From positions 454,410-518,409 of the forward strand of contig CEFQ01000001.1 in assembly GCA_900068845.1 (NCBI GenBank): a stretch of DNA of 64,000 bases, written 5' to 3'. The DNA is from Enterobacter ludwigii. Its GTDB lineage: Bacteria > Pseudomonadota > Gammaproteobacteria > Enterobacterales > Enterobacteriaceae. The position numbers were made by a program, and so were the translations under genes. The notes below the pieces were generated by a model that made no database searches, was not told the origin of the DNA, and saw only the letters and a list, made by a program, of their open reading frames with translations. Below are positions 1 to 8,075 of the stretch, piece by piece. Position 1 is the stretch's first letter; each line of letters opens with the position of its first letter.

Positions 1-732
1 CGTCACTTCCGGTTTGGCTTCAGCCGCATGGTGATTCCATAATTTCTCGGCATCGCTGCGCAGTACCAACAGCGCGTTGATCTGCGGACGACCAAGACCC
101 GACTCCAGCAACGCCGGTAAATGTGGATAGAGATGACGGACGCAACTGTCCATACGGCTCAGGCTGGAGTAACTAACCGGATAGCCTTGATCTGTCAGCG
201 CCGTGGCCAGTTCACGCAATGAAACCGCTTTGCCCGATTCATCTTCAATGATTTGGCGGGCGTTGCGGATGCCGATCGCTTTCTCGATAAAGCTCAGCTC
301 GCCGCGCAGCTCGTTTTCAGCCAGATGGCCAATCACGCATTTGATGCGACCAGGCCACGGTTTGAACAGGCAATGCACGCGGTAGAAATGTTCGCTATGC
401 GTCTCTGCCCACAGCTCACTCAGCGCCTGGTAACGCGTGTTTCCGCCGTCGCTGAAGATGTAAGAGCCGGGATTATCGGGATCGAGCGTGACTTTCGGCA
501 CGGTATCGAGGCCGCGCGCGCGAATCGATGCCTTGATGTCATCAAAGCGTGGATTGCGGCTGGTTCGTGGGTTATCTGGATTGGGGCGCAACTGGTCCAG
601 CGTCAGCACCATTGGCATTTCGCTGCCTAGCGCATCTGGCGTTGCCACGGTTAATGTTGCCTCTGCCTGACGACCGCGTTTTAAAAGCGCATCTGTGAGG
701 TCGGTAGTGCGCTGTTTTGCCATCGCTGTCAT
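1..732 (-). CDS. ParB-family partition protein of an ICE (5' part only)
   Basis: Reading the minus strand from the ATG at 732 gives 244 open codons that run off the left edge of the window, so the C-terminus is missing. The N-terminal region contains a ParB-like segment with LRPNPDNPR at about residues 44-52 and a later FSDGGNTRYQAL stretch, as in ParB/Srx folds that bind DNA and nucleotide. Its ATG overlaps the dnaB stop by 4 bases (ATGA), so the two are translationally coupled. ParB proteins of this type accompany ParA and DnaB at one end of PFGI-1/SPI-7-class integrative elements and help maintain the excised circle. The family assignment is from motif and context; the exact role is inferred. 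A later in-frame ATG at 723 is an alternative start. Confidence 0.85.
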   Translation of the reverse strand, partial: MTAMAKQRTTDLTDALLKRGRQAEATLTVATPDALGSEMPMVLTLDQLRPNPDNPRTSRNPRFDDIKASIRARGLDTVPKVTLDPDNPGSYIFSDGGNTRYQALSELWAETHSEHFYRVHCLFKPWPGRIKCVIGHLAENELRGELSFIEKAIGIRNARQIIEDESGKAVSLRELATALTDQGYPVSYSSLSRMDSCVRHLYPHLPALLESGLGRPQINALLVLRSDAEKLWNHHAAEAKPEVT

Positions 733-2108
733 GCCTGAGCCCTCCCATAACCGAAGTGATAGGAGTTGTTTTCACCATTTGAAAAGCGCGTGTAGCGGCC
801 ATCATAGACGGTTTTGACGGTGCCGATAGGGCCCTGGCGTTGCTTGCCGATGATGATTTCGGCGATGCCTTTTTCGGTGGAGTTCTCGTTATAAACTTCA
901 TCACGGTAGATGAAGAGAATCAGGTCGGCGTCCTGTTCCAGCGCACCAGAATCACGCAGATCGCCGTTGTTTGGCCGCTTGTTGGGGCGTGATTCAACCT
1001 GACGATTTAGCTGGGATAGCGCGACCAGCGGACATTTCAGCTCTTTGGCCAGCGCCTTCAGGCAACGCGAAATCTCTGATATCTCTTGCGTGCGGTTCTC
1101 CTGCTCAGGCGCGCGCATCAGCTGCAGGTAATCGACCAGAATCAGGCTCGGTTGCCCGTATTTGCGGATGTAACGCCGCGCGCGGGCACGCAACAGCGCC
1201 GGGGTCTGGTCACTGTTTTCATCGATGATCAGCCGATCTTTCCAGGCAGTGACGCGCTCCATCGCCATGCTGATTCTGACCCAGCATTCATCATCGAGCT
1301 GGCCGCTGCGCAGCAAATTCAGCTCAACCTGACCCAGCATCGCAACCAGCCGCATCATCAGCTGCTCAGCGGGCATTTCCAGGCTGAAGAAGAAGACTAA
1401 ATTGCTCTCCAGCGCATCCAGCGCCGATTCGCACATCGCTAAGGCCAGCGCCGTTTTACCCATCGAAGGACGCGCGGCCAGCAGAATTAAATCGCCTGCC
1501 TGCAAACCACACGTCATTTGGTCGAGTTCTCGAAAGCCCGACGGCGTGCCGGTAATGCCATTGCCGCCAGTCGTCTCTTCTAAGCGGGTAAGCAGCTGCG
1601 ACATGCCATCGAGAACCGTGATTTCCTGGTGCTGGCGCGCATGGCCTTTTTCGGCCAGGTTGAACAGCTGGCTTTCGGCGACTTCGGTGATGTTGCTGGC
1701 GGCAGCGTTGGGAAGCTGCACATCGCGCGTAAGTTGGTTGCCAAGCAGATACAACTGACGCAGCTGGCTTTTTTCGGCGATTATCCGCGCGTAGGCGAGG
1801 ATGTTGGCGGCGCTCGGCGTGTTCTTGCTCAGCTCGGCGAGGTAAGCAAATCCGCCGCATTGATCGATGATGTTGTGACGCTCCAGCAGCTCGCTGAGTG
1901 TGATCAAGTCGAACGGATTGTTGCCTTTGGCCAGCTCGTCGATACCTTTGAAAATCGCGCGATGCGGACCGGAGAAGAAGTCTTCGCGTTGAATCAGCGT
2001 AACCACATCATCCCAGCGATCGTTATCGAGCATTAGTGCGCCCAGCACTGCCTGTTCAGCATCGATGGAATGTGGCATATCGATTGGGTAATTGCTGGAC
2101 TTAGACAT
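729..2108 (-). CDS. dnaB: DnaB-type replicative helicase (ICE-borne)
   Basis: This 459-residue protein has the DnaB layout: an N-terminal all-alpha domain (about residues 10-110) that pairs subunits and binds primase, a linker, and a RecA-like C-terminal helicase domain. Walker A is ARPSMGKTA at about 212-220 and Walker B is LILVDYLQLM. It unwinds DNA ahead of a fork as a hexameric ring. The chromosome would carry its own dnaB; this copy lies between parA and parB genes in overlapping order (8 bases with parA, 4 with parB), the arrangement at one end of SPI-7/PAPI-1-type elements, where it likely supports replication of the excised circle. Length is close to the 471 residues of E. coli DnaB. 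Family is certain; the element-specific role is inferred. Confidence 0.93.
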   Translation of the reverse strand: MSKSSNYPIDMPHSIDAEQAVLGALMLDNDRWDDVVTLIQREDFFSGPHRAIFKGIDELAKGNNPFDLITLSELLERHNIIDQCGGFAYLAELSKNTPSAANILAYARIIAEKSQLRQLYLLGNQLTRDVQLPNAAASNITEVAESQLFNLAEKGHARQHQEITVLDGMSQLLTRLEETTGGNGITGTPSGFRELDQMTCGLQAGDLILLAARPSMGKTALALAMCESALDALESNLVFFFSLEMPAEQLMMRLVAMLGQVELNLLRSGQLDDECWVRISMAMERVTAWKDRLIIDENSDQTPALLRARARRYIRKYGQPSLILVDYLQLMRAPEQENRTQEISEISRCLKALAKELKCPLVALSQLNRQVESRPNKRPNNGDLRDSGALEQDADLILFIYRDEVYNENSTEKGIAEIIIGKQRQGPIGTVKTVYDGRYTRFSNGENNSYHFGYGRAQA

Positions 2109-2994
2109 GGTTCACCTCCTTCACAGAACGTGAAAGAAGCGCATTAAACTGAACGCGCCATTCCGGGAACAATTCACACGCCAGGTTGTGCATGGTTTGC
2201 AGTGCCGAATCGCTCTTACGGCGCGTCTGCGTTTCTAACCGGTGTGCAGGTTCGCCAGCAAAGTGACCTGCCTTATAGATGTCGAGATCGTAGATTTGGG
2301 TATTCAGCAGCGACACAGGGATCTCATCAGCATAGGGACTATATTTCCCCTCGCTGACAATCGTCTCCAGCTGGCCCAACGTGGTTTTAGCCAGCGAGGT
2401 GTAATCCATGCAATTCACCAGAATGCGGATTGCCGGAAGCGCGATGCCGTAGGAGGAGAGTGAGCGCAGTTGTTCGAACATCGCGATAGCACCGCGCAGA
2501 AACTCGCGGATGTCGGGCAGCACCGGCTTCACTATGCCGATGGTGGTGTCAGTGGCGGCGAGTGCAATCAGTTCCAACATCACCGAACGCGCGCCCTGTG
2601 AATCAATGATGATGGCGTCGTACTCATTAAATAGCGGATGTCGCAGCACATTGCGCATGCGCAACCGCCCATCCGGCGCGTGCAGCATCGCAGTCAGCAA
2701 GTGGGCTTGCGGGTCGTTGGAGATAATGACGTCGAGATTAGGGATAAAGCTGTTGGAGATTATGTTGCTGGATTTGCTGAGATCTACTGACTGCATCAAC
2801 AGCTCGTAAATGCCGCACGGCGCTTCATAGGTGAGTTGATAGATGCTGCTGGCTGTGGGCTGGCCGAAGTCGCCATCGATTAACAGCGTCTTCAATCCTG
2901 CATCAGCGAGGAAGCCACAGAGGTTTGCGGCCTGCGTAGATTTGCCTTCTCCACCTTTGGTGGAAATTACGGGAAGTATTTTCATCATACACAT
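2101..2994 (-). CDS. ParA-family partition ATPase (ICE-borne)
   Basis: The 297-residue product opens with a deviant Walker A box, STKGGEGKST at residues 11-20, the signature of ParA/Soj/MinD ATPases, which form DNA-bound dimers and move partition complexes. An acidic Walker B-like stretch (DAIIIDSQGA) follows near residue 130. The gene is first in the overlapping parA-dnaB-parB block and its start lies only about 95 bases from the truncated tRNA-Phe that marks the element border. Starts at 2994, 2988 and 2985 are all possible because no strong ribosome site precedes them. A 10-bp palindrome, GGTGTACACC, sits at 3009-3018 just upstream and could be an autoregulatory site. I infer a role in stabilising the excised element. 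Confidence 0.92.
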   Translation of the reverse strand: MCMMKILPVISTKGGEGKSTQAANLCGFLADAGLKTLLIDGDFGQPTASSIYQLTYEAPCGIYELLMQSVDLSKSSNIISNSFIPNLDVIISNDPQAHLLTAMLHAPDGRLRMRNVLRHPLFNEYDAIIIDSQGARSVMLELIALAATDTTIGIVKPVLPDIREFLRGAIAMFEQLRSLSSYGIALPAIRILVNCMDYTSLAKTTLGQLETIVSEGKYSPYADEIPVSLLNTQIYDLDIYKAGHFAGEPAHRLETQTRRKSDSALQTMHNLACELFPEWRVQFNALLSRSVKEVNHV

Positions 2995-3087
2995 CCGAAG
3001 TTAGTTCGGGTGTACACCTGCTTATTCCGTCAATGCCCGTTTACTGCATGAAATCCGGTGAAAAAATCAAACCTAAAGTCTCAGCAA

Positions 3088-3137
3088 GGGGATTGAAAAT
3101 CCCCGTGTCCGTGGTTCGATTCCGCGTCCGGGCACCA
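3088..3137 (+). other. Attachment site: 3' half of tRNA-Phe(GAA)
   Basis: From the anticodon stem GGGG-ATTGAAAAT-CCCC (anticodon GAA at 3095-3097) to the terminal CCA at 3135-3137 this reads as the 3' two-thirds of an enterobacterial tRNA-Phe, including a paired T arm (CGTGG/CCGCG). The sequence before 3088 does not form an acceptor 5' strand or D arm, so the gene is incomplete. A 3' tRNA remnant beside parA is what integration of a tyrosine-integrase element into the tRNA 3' end leaves at the far border; the intact tRNA and the integrase would lie left of the window. tRNA-Phe is the known insertion site of SPI-7. The exact core of the direct repeat cannot be fixed without the other end. Confidence 0.88.
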
Positions 3138-3146
3138 ACATTTAGA

Positions 3147-3171
3147 AAACCCAGCTTATGGCTGGGTTTTT
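3147..3171 (+). terminator. Rho-independent terminator of the tRNA-Phe unit
   Basis: AACCCAGC (3148-3155) pairs with GCTGGGTT (3161-3168) across a five-base loop and is followed by a T run. It starts 10 bases after the tRNA CCA, so it is the original tRNA terminator carried on the chromosomal side of the attachment site. Confidence 0.85.
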
Positions 3172-3578
3172 GCTTTTCTGCGTTTGCTAATCTCAACCAC
3201 TGCCTCCTTTTCTTCCCTGTACGCTGATGATCCAGCGTTGATCGATGCCAATATATATATCCCCAGCTCATACTTTTAATTTATTACCCCATAATAAAAT
3301 CCAATAAAATTCATAATCAGTGAGTTAAAGTCTCATGAAATATTAATTCGTGATCCTATCTCCGTTAGCCGTAACATCCCATACGTAACACCTACGTAAT
3401 CGCGTAAACTTGATCGCATGCCCGTAACCAACTGCTTATTCTGATTTTTAGCTTAACGTCCTAACCATTGAAGTAATGTCTGATCAAACAAAACAATAAA
3501 ACGCCGTACTCTCCAATTTAATTATTTATTCAGAAACACAATTCGACTAATTAAATCACTCCCTACAGGAAAATAACC
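3172..3578. other. Gene-free A+T-rich stretch upstream of the RraA-like gene
   Basis: No convincing reading frame is seen in these roughly 400 bases between the tRNA terminator and the next gene. The sequence is A+T-rich and must hold the promoter of the gene at 3579, but I cannot pick a single promoter or operator with confidence. A run with repeated CGTAA words (about 3368-3428) is the only visible local structure. Confidence 0.5.
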
Positions 3579-4274
3579 ATGAGCGCAGGAAACCGAATCT
3601 ATTTACGCCGTCCCGCCGATGCCGAACCGCTGCTGGAAGCCTTTCGCCGTTTACCGGCTGCGGTGGTCGCGGATTGCATGAGCCGCTTGCCTGCCTTGTC
3701 GGCGGAGATCAGCCTGAAAACCACGCCGCGCCAGCCGATCATGTGTGGCCTGGCGGTAACTGTTAAAGCGCGTTCCGGCGACAACCTGATGCTACACAAA
3801 GCGCTGGATATGGCAGGCCGAAACGATGTGATTATTCTGTCGAACGAAGGCGATCGCAGCCAGTCGCTGATGGGAGAAGTGATGGCGACCTATGCCAAAC
3901 AGCGCGGTATGGAAGGCATTGTGCTGGACGGACCGGTGCGCGATATCGAAGGATTGTCACGCATGGACTTCCCCCTCTACGCCGCCGGTCACACGCCGGG
4001 CGGTCCGTTCAAGGATGGTCCGGGCGAGATCAACGTGCCGATTGCTTGCGGCAAAATTCACGTCTCACCAGGCGATATCGTGCTGGGCGATGCGGATGGT
4101 GTGATTGTGATTCCACGTCAGGATGCCGCGCGCATTCTCGAAGCGGCGCAGGCATATCTCATCGTTGATGAATACAATTTCGAGCTGGCGAAAACCGGCG
4201 CGCTGGAACGTGGCTGGCTGGATGAGACGCTGCGCATCAAGCAGGTTGAAATCATTGATGATGTATTTCGTTAA
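3579..4274 (+). CDS. RraA-like / HMG aldolase family protein
   Basis: The 231-residue product belongs to the RraA-like fold, whose enzymatic members cleave 4-hydroxy-4-methyl-2-oxoglutarate or 4-carboxy-4-hydroxy-2-oxoadipate to pyruvate or decarboxylate oxaloacetate, using a divalent metal. The G...RD signature is visible as GPVRDIEG with R121 and D122 and the acidic E124; a glycine-rich segment (GGPFKDGPGEINVPI) and GDIVLGDADGVIVIP near residue 175 complete the family pattern. An ACAGGA ribosome site precedes the ATG. The length is typical of aldolase-type members and longer than the 161-residue RNase E inhibitor RraA, so I prefer an enzyme. It stands alone, convergent with an EamA exporter. 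The substrate is unknown. Confidence 0.85.
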   Translation: MSAGNRIYLRRPADAEPLLEAFRRLPAAVVADCMSRLPALSAEISLKTTPRQPIMCGLAVTVKARSGDNLMLHKALDMAGRNDVIILSNEGDRSQSLMGEVMATYAKQRGMEGIVLDGPVRDIEGLSRMDFPLYAAGHTPGGPFKDGPGEINVPIACGKIHVSPGDIVLGDADGVIVIPRQDAARILEAAQAYLIVDEYNFELAKTGALERGWLDETLRIKQVEIIDDVFR

Positions 4275-4300
4275 CGCAATACCCATGTTACACCGTTGTC

Positions 4301-4322
4301 GGGTGTGCGTTCATGCGCACCT
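4301..4322. repeat. REP-like palindrome (GTGCGCAT type)
   Basis: A GTGTGCGTTCATGCGCAC palindrome sits between two convergent genes. It belongs to the GTGCGCAT/ATGCGCAC family also seen near 23786, 35350, 50466, 58153 and 63672. Confidence 0.7.
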
Positions 4323-4324
4323 TG

Positions 4325-5245
4325 TTAAGGCGTGCTGCTCACCATCGCCAGTTTGCGTTGGCGATTCTCACGCCACACCGTGAAAATCCCGGCCAGCGCC
4401 ACAATCGATGCGCCCAGCAAGGTGGTGCTGCCCGGCAGGCTATTCAGGAACAGATAGCCAATCAGCATCGACCACACCAGCGTGGTGTAATCGAACGGTG
4501 CCAGCAGTGACGCATCAGCGTAACGCAGGCTAAGCGTGACCAGAATCTGTGCCAGACCGCCAAACAGGCCGCAGCCCACCAGCAATAACAGCTGTAACGC
4601 GCTGGGTTTGCTCCAGCCAAACAGCGCTGTCGCCAGGCCAATAAGGGTCGTCATTACAGAAAAATAGAACACAATCGCGCCCGGCTTTTCGATGCCGTTA
4701 AGGAAACGGATTTGCACGTTGGAGGTCGCGGAACAGAGCGCCGCAATCAGCGCGAATGCCACACCTAGGCTCGCCGTCGCGTTGCTGGCACCCTGAGAAA
4801 ACAGCGCTACGCTGGTGCTCAGACTGGAAGAGAGCATGATCAAAATGCCGGATAATCCCACGACTACCGCTATCCAGCGCGAAACCCGCACCCGCTCTTT
4901 CAGCAACATGGCCGCCATGATCACGGTAAACAGCGGCGCGGCATAGCTTAGCGCCGTGGCATCAGCGAGTGAGATATAGACCAGCGCCAGGTAGTTAAAA
5001 TACATGCCGCCTGTGCCAGAGAAGCCACGTATAAAGTGACCAAACAGGTTACGCGTCTTAAGGTTTTCCAGCACGTCACCCTGTATTTTCAGCCAAATTA
5101 GCAGCGGAAACAGCGCGATAAAACTGCGGAAAAAAATCACTTCGCCAGTGGGAATGGCACCGTTCAGCCCCTTCACACACGCCAGCATCAAGGTGGCGCA
5201 CAGCGCGGCCAGTATCTTCAATATCACGCCTAATCGGGCATTCAT
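4325..5245 (-). CDS. EamA/DMT-family inner-membrane transporter
   Basis: The 306-residue protein shows about ten hydrophobic segments arranged as two EamA halves, the layout of drug/metabolite transporters such as RhaT, YdcZ or PecM relatives that usually export amino acids, nucleosides or other metabolites. Conserved signs include FFRSFIALFPLL near residue 38 and a C-terminal TLVWSMLIGYLFLNSLPGSTTL stretch where the second EamA repeat ends. It is convergent with the RraA-like gene and divergent from the amino-acid binding protein gene, sharing a 270-base upstream region with it. The substrate cannot be read from sequence; linkage to the neighbouring oxoproline genes is possible but not shown. 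Confidence 0.85.
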   Translation of the reverse strand: MNARLGVILKILAALCATLMLACVKGLNGAIPTGEVIFFRSFIALFPLLIWLKIQGDVLENLKTRNLFGHFIRGFSGTGGMYFNYLALVYISLADATALSYAAPLFTVIMAAMLLKERVRVSRWIAVVVGLSGILIMLSSSLSTSVALFSQGASNATASLGVAFALIAALCSATSNVQIRFLNGIEKPGAIVFYFSVMTTLIGLATALFGWSKPSALQLLLLVGCGLFGGLAQILVTLSLRYADASLLAPFDYTTLVWSMLIGYLFLNSLPGSTTLLGASIVALAGIFTVWRENRQRKLAMVSSTP

Positions 5246-5515
5246 GCTTGTTCACTTCTCTCTACCACATGCAACCGGCGGGACTGCCGAGAGGACATGC
5301 GATCAGACTGGCGAGAAAATTGTGCGCTGGATAACACTTTTTTGCTCTGCCCGAATAGAAAGAACTTATGCGCCGCTTAGCCATATTTTTTTGCTATTGC
5401 ACGACAGGGTTTCCCTCTTTTTCGTCTGAAAACAAAGCCGATATAGTCCATATAAGCGAGAAATCAGGCGCTCCGTCCCGGTGACGCCGTGGTATTCATC
5501 ATTGAGGAAGATCAC

Positions 5516-6355
5516 ATGACCATGAAAAGACTTACCACCATCGGGCTGACACTGCTGCCGCTGCTGGCTGTTTCGGCTGCGCATGCAGACATGATGGCGA
5601 ACATCAAATCCAGCGGCGAGCTAAAGTGCGCGGTCTATTCAGATGTGCCGCCCTTCTCTTCTCCGGATCCGAAAACGCGTCAGCTGGTGGGCATGGATAT
5701 CGATCTGTGTAACGCGCTGGCGAAGCAGATGAACGTCAAACTGACGCTGGTGCCCACCTCGGTGGAAGCGCGTATTGCGGTAATTGCTACCGGTCGCGCC
5801 GACGTATTGATCGCTAACCTTGCCTACACCAAAACCCGCGGTAACCAGATTCAGTTCAGCGATCCCTACTACGTCGCCAAAGAGATGCTGCTGGTGAAAG
5901 CACCGCTGGCCGACAAGCCGCTGAGCTATTTCCAGGGCAAACGCATCAGCGCCACTAAGGGCACCACCTCTGAACAGTCGATCCACATCAAAGGCGGCAA
6001 AGCGGTGACGTTCCAGGATTCGGCCTCCGCCTTCCTCGCGCTGGAGCAGAACAAATCGGTCGGCTTCGTCACCAACACCATGACCGGCATTAAAACCATT
6101 TCGCAGGCGAAAAAAGACGGCATCAATCTGGCGATGATCAAAGAGCCGATGGCGCTGGAGCCGATCGGTGTTGGCATGAAGCGTGATGAACCGGCGCTGC
6201 TGGCCAGCGTCAACAGCAGCCTAAAGACGATGGACGATGACGGCACCATCGACAAAATCTGGGATACATGGATTGGGCCCAACACCGAATACAAAATGGT
6301 GCGCGAAGAGCGCGTCCAGCCGCTCTCCAGTCTGAAATTTGAACCGCTGGAATAA
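5516..6355 (+). CDS. Polar amino-acid ABC transporter, periplasmic binding protein (family 3)
   Basis: The 279-residue product starts with a Sec signal peptide (MTMKRL... ending AHA near residue 24) and continues as a type II periplasmic binding fold: LKCAVYSDVPPFSSPDP, then GMDIDLCNALAKQM, and RADVLIANLAYTKTR, all hallmark segments of glutamine/histidine-type binding proteins. I chose the ATG at 5516 because GAGGA lies 7 bases upstream; an upstream GTG at 5489 has no such site, and 5522 is an alternative. The gene lies 2 bases before pxpB in one operon. The matching permeases and ATPase are at 13339-15542, so I infer one importer split across the locus. 5-Oxoproline or a related cyclic amino acid is the best guess for the ligand. 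Confidence 0.88.
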   Translation: MTMKRLTTIGLTLLPLLAVSAAHADMMANIKSSGELKCAVYSDVPPFSSPDPKTRQLVGMDIDLCNALAKQMNVKLTLVPTSVEARIAVIATGRADVLIANLAYTKTRGNQIQFSDPYYVAKEMLLVKAPLADKPLSYFQGKRISATKGTTSEQSIHIKGGKAVTFQDSASAFLALEQNKSVGFVTNTMTGIKTISQAKKDGINLAMIKEPMALEPIGVGMKRDEPALLASVNSSLKTMDDDGTIDKIWDTWIGPNTEYKMVREERVQPLSSLKFEPLE

Positions 6356-6357
6356 CC

Positions 6358-7068
6358 ATGCCCGTGACGTCGCACGCTGCCCGCCAACCCGCCAGCGCCC
6401 CCGAGCTGGTTTGCTCCTCTGATATCAAGCTCTCCACCATCGGCGCACGCGCGTGGCTGGTGGAAGCGCCGGGCGGTTTCGATCTCCCGGCGCAGCGCCG
6501 CATCTGGTCGCTGGCACGCCTGCTGCATACCGACGAAGCAATTGAAGCGTTGATCCCCGGCGTCACCAATCTGCTGGTGCTGTTCCGTCATATTCCAGCC
6601 GATGAAACCGCCGTGCGCATGCAGCTGCATGCTGCCTGGGATCAGGCGCAGGCGATCAGTCCGCAGGGCAAACTGATTGAAATCCCGGTGCATTACGGCG
6701 GTGAACACGCCACCGATCTTGAGGCAGTGTGCCGCCATACCGGCTTAAGTGCACGCGAAGTGGTGCGCTTACATCACCAAAGTGAATACACGGTGTTTGC
6801 GCTGGGCAGCGCGCCGGGCTTCGGTTATCTGCATGGTTTGGATCCGCTACTCGCAACGCCGCGCAAGAAAGTGCCGTCGCTCAGCATGCTGAAAGGCACC
6901 GTGACCATTGGCGGCGCGCAGGCGGGTGTCTCCGCGCTGACCGGCCCGAACGGCTGGAACGCAATTGGTTTTGCCGAGCTGGTGGTGTTTGACCCGCTGG
7001 CCGCATCGCCCGCGCTGATGGCACCGGGCGATCGCATCCGTTTTCTGCCGCAGAGGATTGAGCTGTGA
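6358..7068 (+). CDS. pxpB: 5-oxoprolinase subunit PxpB (KipI family)
   Basis: The 236-residue product is a KipI/PxpB-type carboxyltransferase-domain protein. Diagnostic stretches are IPVHYGGEHATDLEAV near residue 103 and FALGSAPGFGYLHGL near 145. With PxpC and PxpA it forms the prokaryotic 5-oxoprolinase, which opens 5-oxoproline to L-glutamate at the cost of ATP in the cytoplasm. It carries an N-terminal extension of about 25 residues before the conserved domain. The gene begins 2 bases after the binding-protein stop and its TGA overlaps the GTG start of pxpC. The complete, correctly ordered B-C-A set supports the function strongly; the B. subtilis homologue KipI was first known as a sporulation kinase inhibitor. 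Confidence 0.93.
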   Translation: MPVTSHAARQPASAPELVCSSDIKLSTIGARAWLVEAPGGFDLPAQRRIWSLARLLHTDEAIEALIPGVTNLLVLFRHIPADETAVRMQLHAAWDQAQAISPQGKLIEIPVHYGGEHATDLEAVCRHTGLSAREVVRLHHQSEYTVFALGSAPGFGYLHGLDPLLATPRKKVPSLSMLKGTVTIGGAQAGVSALTGPNGWNAIGFAELVVFDPLAASPALMAPGDRIRFLPQRIEL

Positions 7069-8075
7069 TTGAGATCGAACAGAGCGGTGCGCTGAATACG
7101 GTACAGGATTTAGGACGTTTCAACTTCCGCCACATGGGCGTATCGGTGAGCGGCGCGATGGATGCGCTGGCGCTGCGTGCTGGTAATTTACTGCTGGGCA
7201 ACGATGAAAACGCGGCGGCACTTGAAGTGCAGCTGTTCCCGTTCCGCATGCGTTTTCTGCAGGACAGCAGCATCGCGGTGACCGGCGCCGATTGTCGCGC
7301 CACGCTGGATGGCACGCCGCTGCCGCCATGGTGGGGCTGTGGCGTACGCGCCGGGCAGGTGCTGGAGCTGCGTTACCCGCGCAGCGGCGCGCGTGGCTAC
7401 GTGTGTGTCGCCGGCGGGATTGATGTGCCGCTGGTGCTCGGCTCGCGCAGTACCGCGCTGCGCGGCGGTTTCGGTGGTGTTGAAGGACGCCCGCTACAGC
7501 GTGACGATCGGCTGTCGCTGGGCGAAAGTCGCAGCCCGGCACTTCCCCACAGCGGCATCGGCATCGAACCGCCAGACAGCGCGTTACATGCCTGTTTTCC
7601 CCGCAATAGCGCCGGAGAAATTCAGCTGCGTGCCATTCCCTCCGGCGAATACCCGCTGTTTGCAGCCGATGCTGCGCGTTTCTGGCATCAGTCGTGGCAA
7701 GTCTCCACGCAAAGCAATCGCACCGGCTATCGGCTATCAGGTGATCCGATCTTCCCGTCAGAAACTATTGAAATGCGATCTTACGGACTGATCCCCGGCA
7801 TTGTGCAAGTGCCACCGGGTGGCGAACCGATTATCCAGCTAAGCGATGCCAACACCGCTGGCGGCTATCCGAAGATCGCTGGCGTGATCGAGCAGGATCT
7901 GTGGCGGCTTGGGCAAGTGCTGCCGGGTCAATCGATCCAGCTGATCCAGAGCGATGTGCGCGAAGCCATCGCCATCGAACAGGAAGTCGCGCGCTGGCTG
8001 AATCGGCTGCGCCTCAGCTGCCAGCCACTGCGTAAAGCCCTTACCGTTTACTCTGCACAAGGACCCCAACCATGA
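7065..8075 (+). CDS. pxpC: 5-oxoprolinase subunit PxpC (KipA family)
   Basis: This 336-residue protein is the biotin-dependent-carboxylase-like KipA/PxpC partner of PxpB. It opens with SGALNTVQDLGRFNFRHMGV, the usual start of the family, and contains GAMDALALRAGNLLLGN and SNRTGYRLSGDPI motifs. It combines with PxpB in the subcomplex that, with PxpA, hydrolyses 5-oxoproline. The start is a GTG overlapping the pxpB stop, and its own stop overlaps the pxpA start (ATGA), so the three are translationally coupled. Domain order and length fit the family; nothing is missing. Confidence 0.93.
   Translation: MIEIEQSGALNTVQDLGRFNFRHMGVSVSGAMDALALRAGNLLLGNDENAAALEVQLFPFRMRFLQDSSIAVTGADCRATLDGTPLPPWWGCGVRAGQVLELRYPRSGARGYVCVAGGIDVPLVLGSRSTALRGGFGGVEGRPLQRDDRLSLGESRSPALPHSGIGIEPPDSALHACFPRNSAGEIQLRAIPSGEYPLFAADAARFWHQSWQVSTQSNRTGYRLSGDPIFPSETIEMRSYGLIPGIVQVPPGGEPIIQLSDANTAGGYPKIAGVIEQDLWRLGQVLPGQSIQLIQSDVREAIAIEQEVARWLNRLRLSCQPLRKALTVYSAQGPQP

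Noticed and set aside
3159-3175. Sigma-54-like TGGCTGGGTTTTTGCT
   Set aside because: GG and GC are 10 apart, but the sequence is the descending arm and T run of the tRNA-Phe terminator, so the match is a coincidence.
3041-3271. 76-codon minus-strand frame across the tRNA remnant
   Set aside because: It reads through the tRNA 3' half and its terminator, so it cannot be a real gene.
5289-5330. Possible sigma-54 promoter before the amino-acid binding protein gene (TGGCGAGAAAATTGTGC)
   Set aside because: The GG to GC spacing is 12 rather than 10 bases, which sigma-54 promoters do not tolerate.
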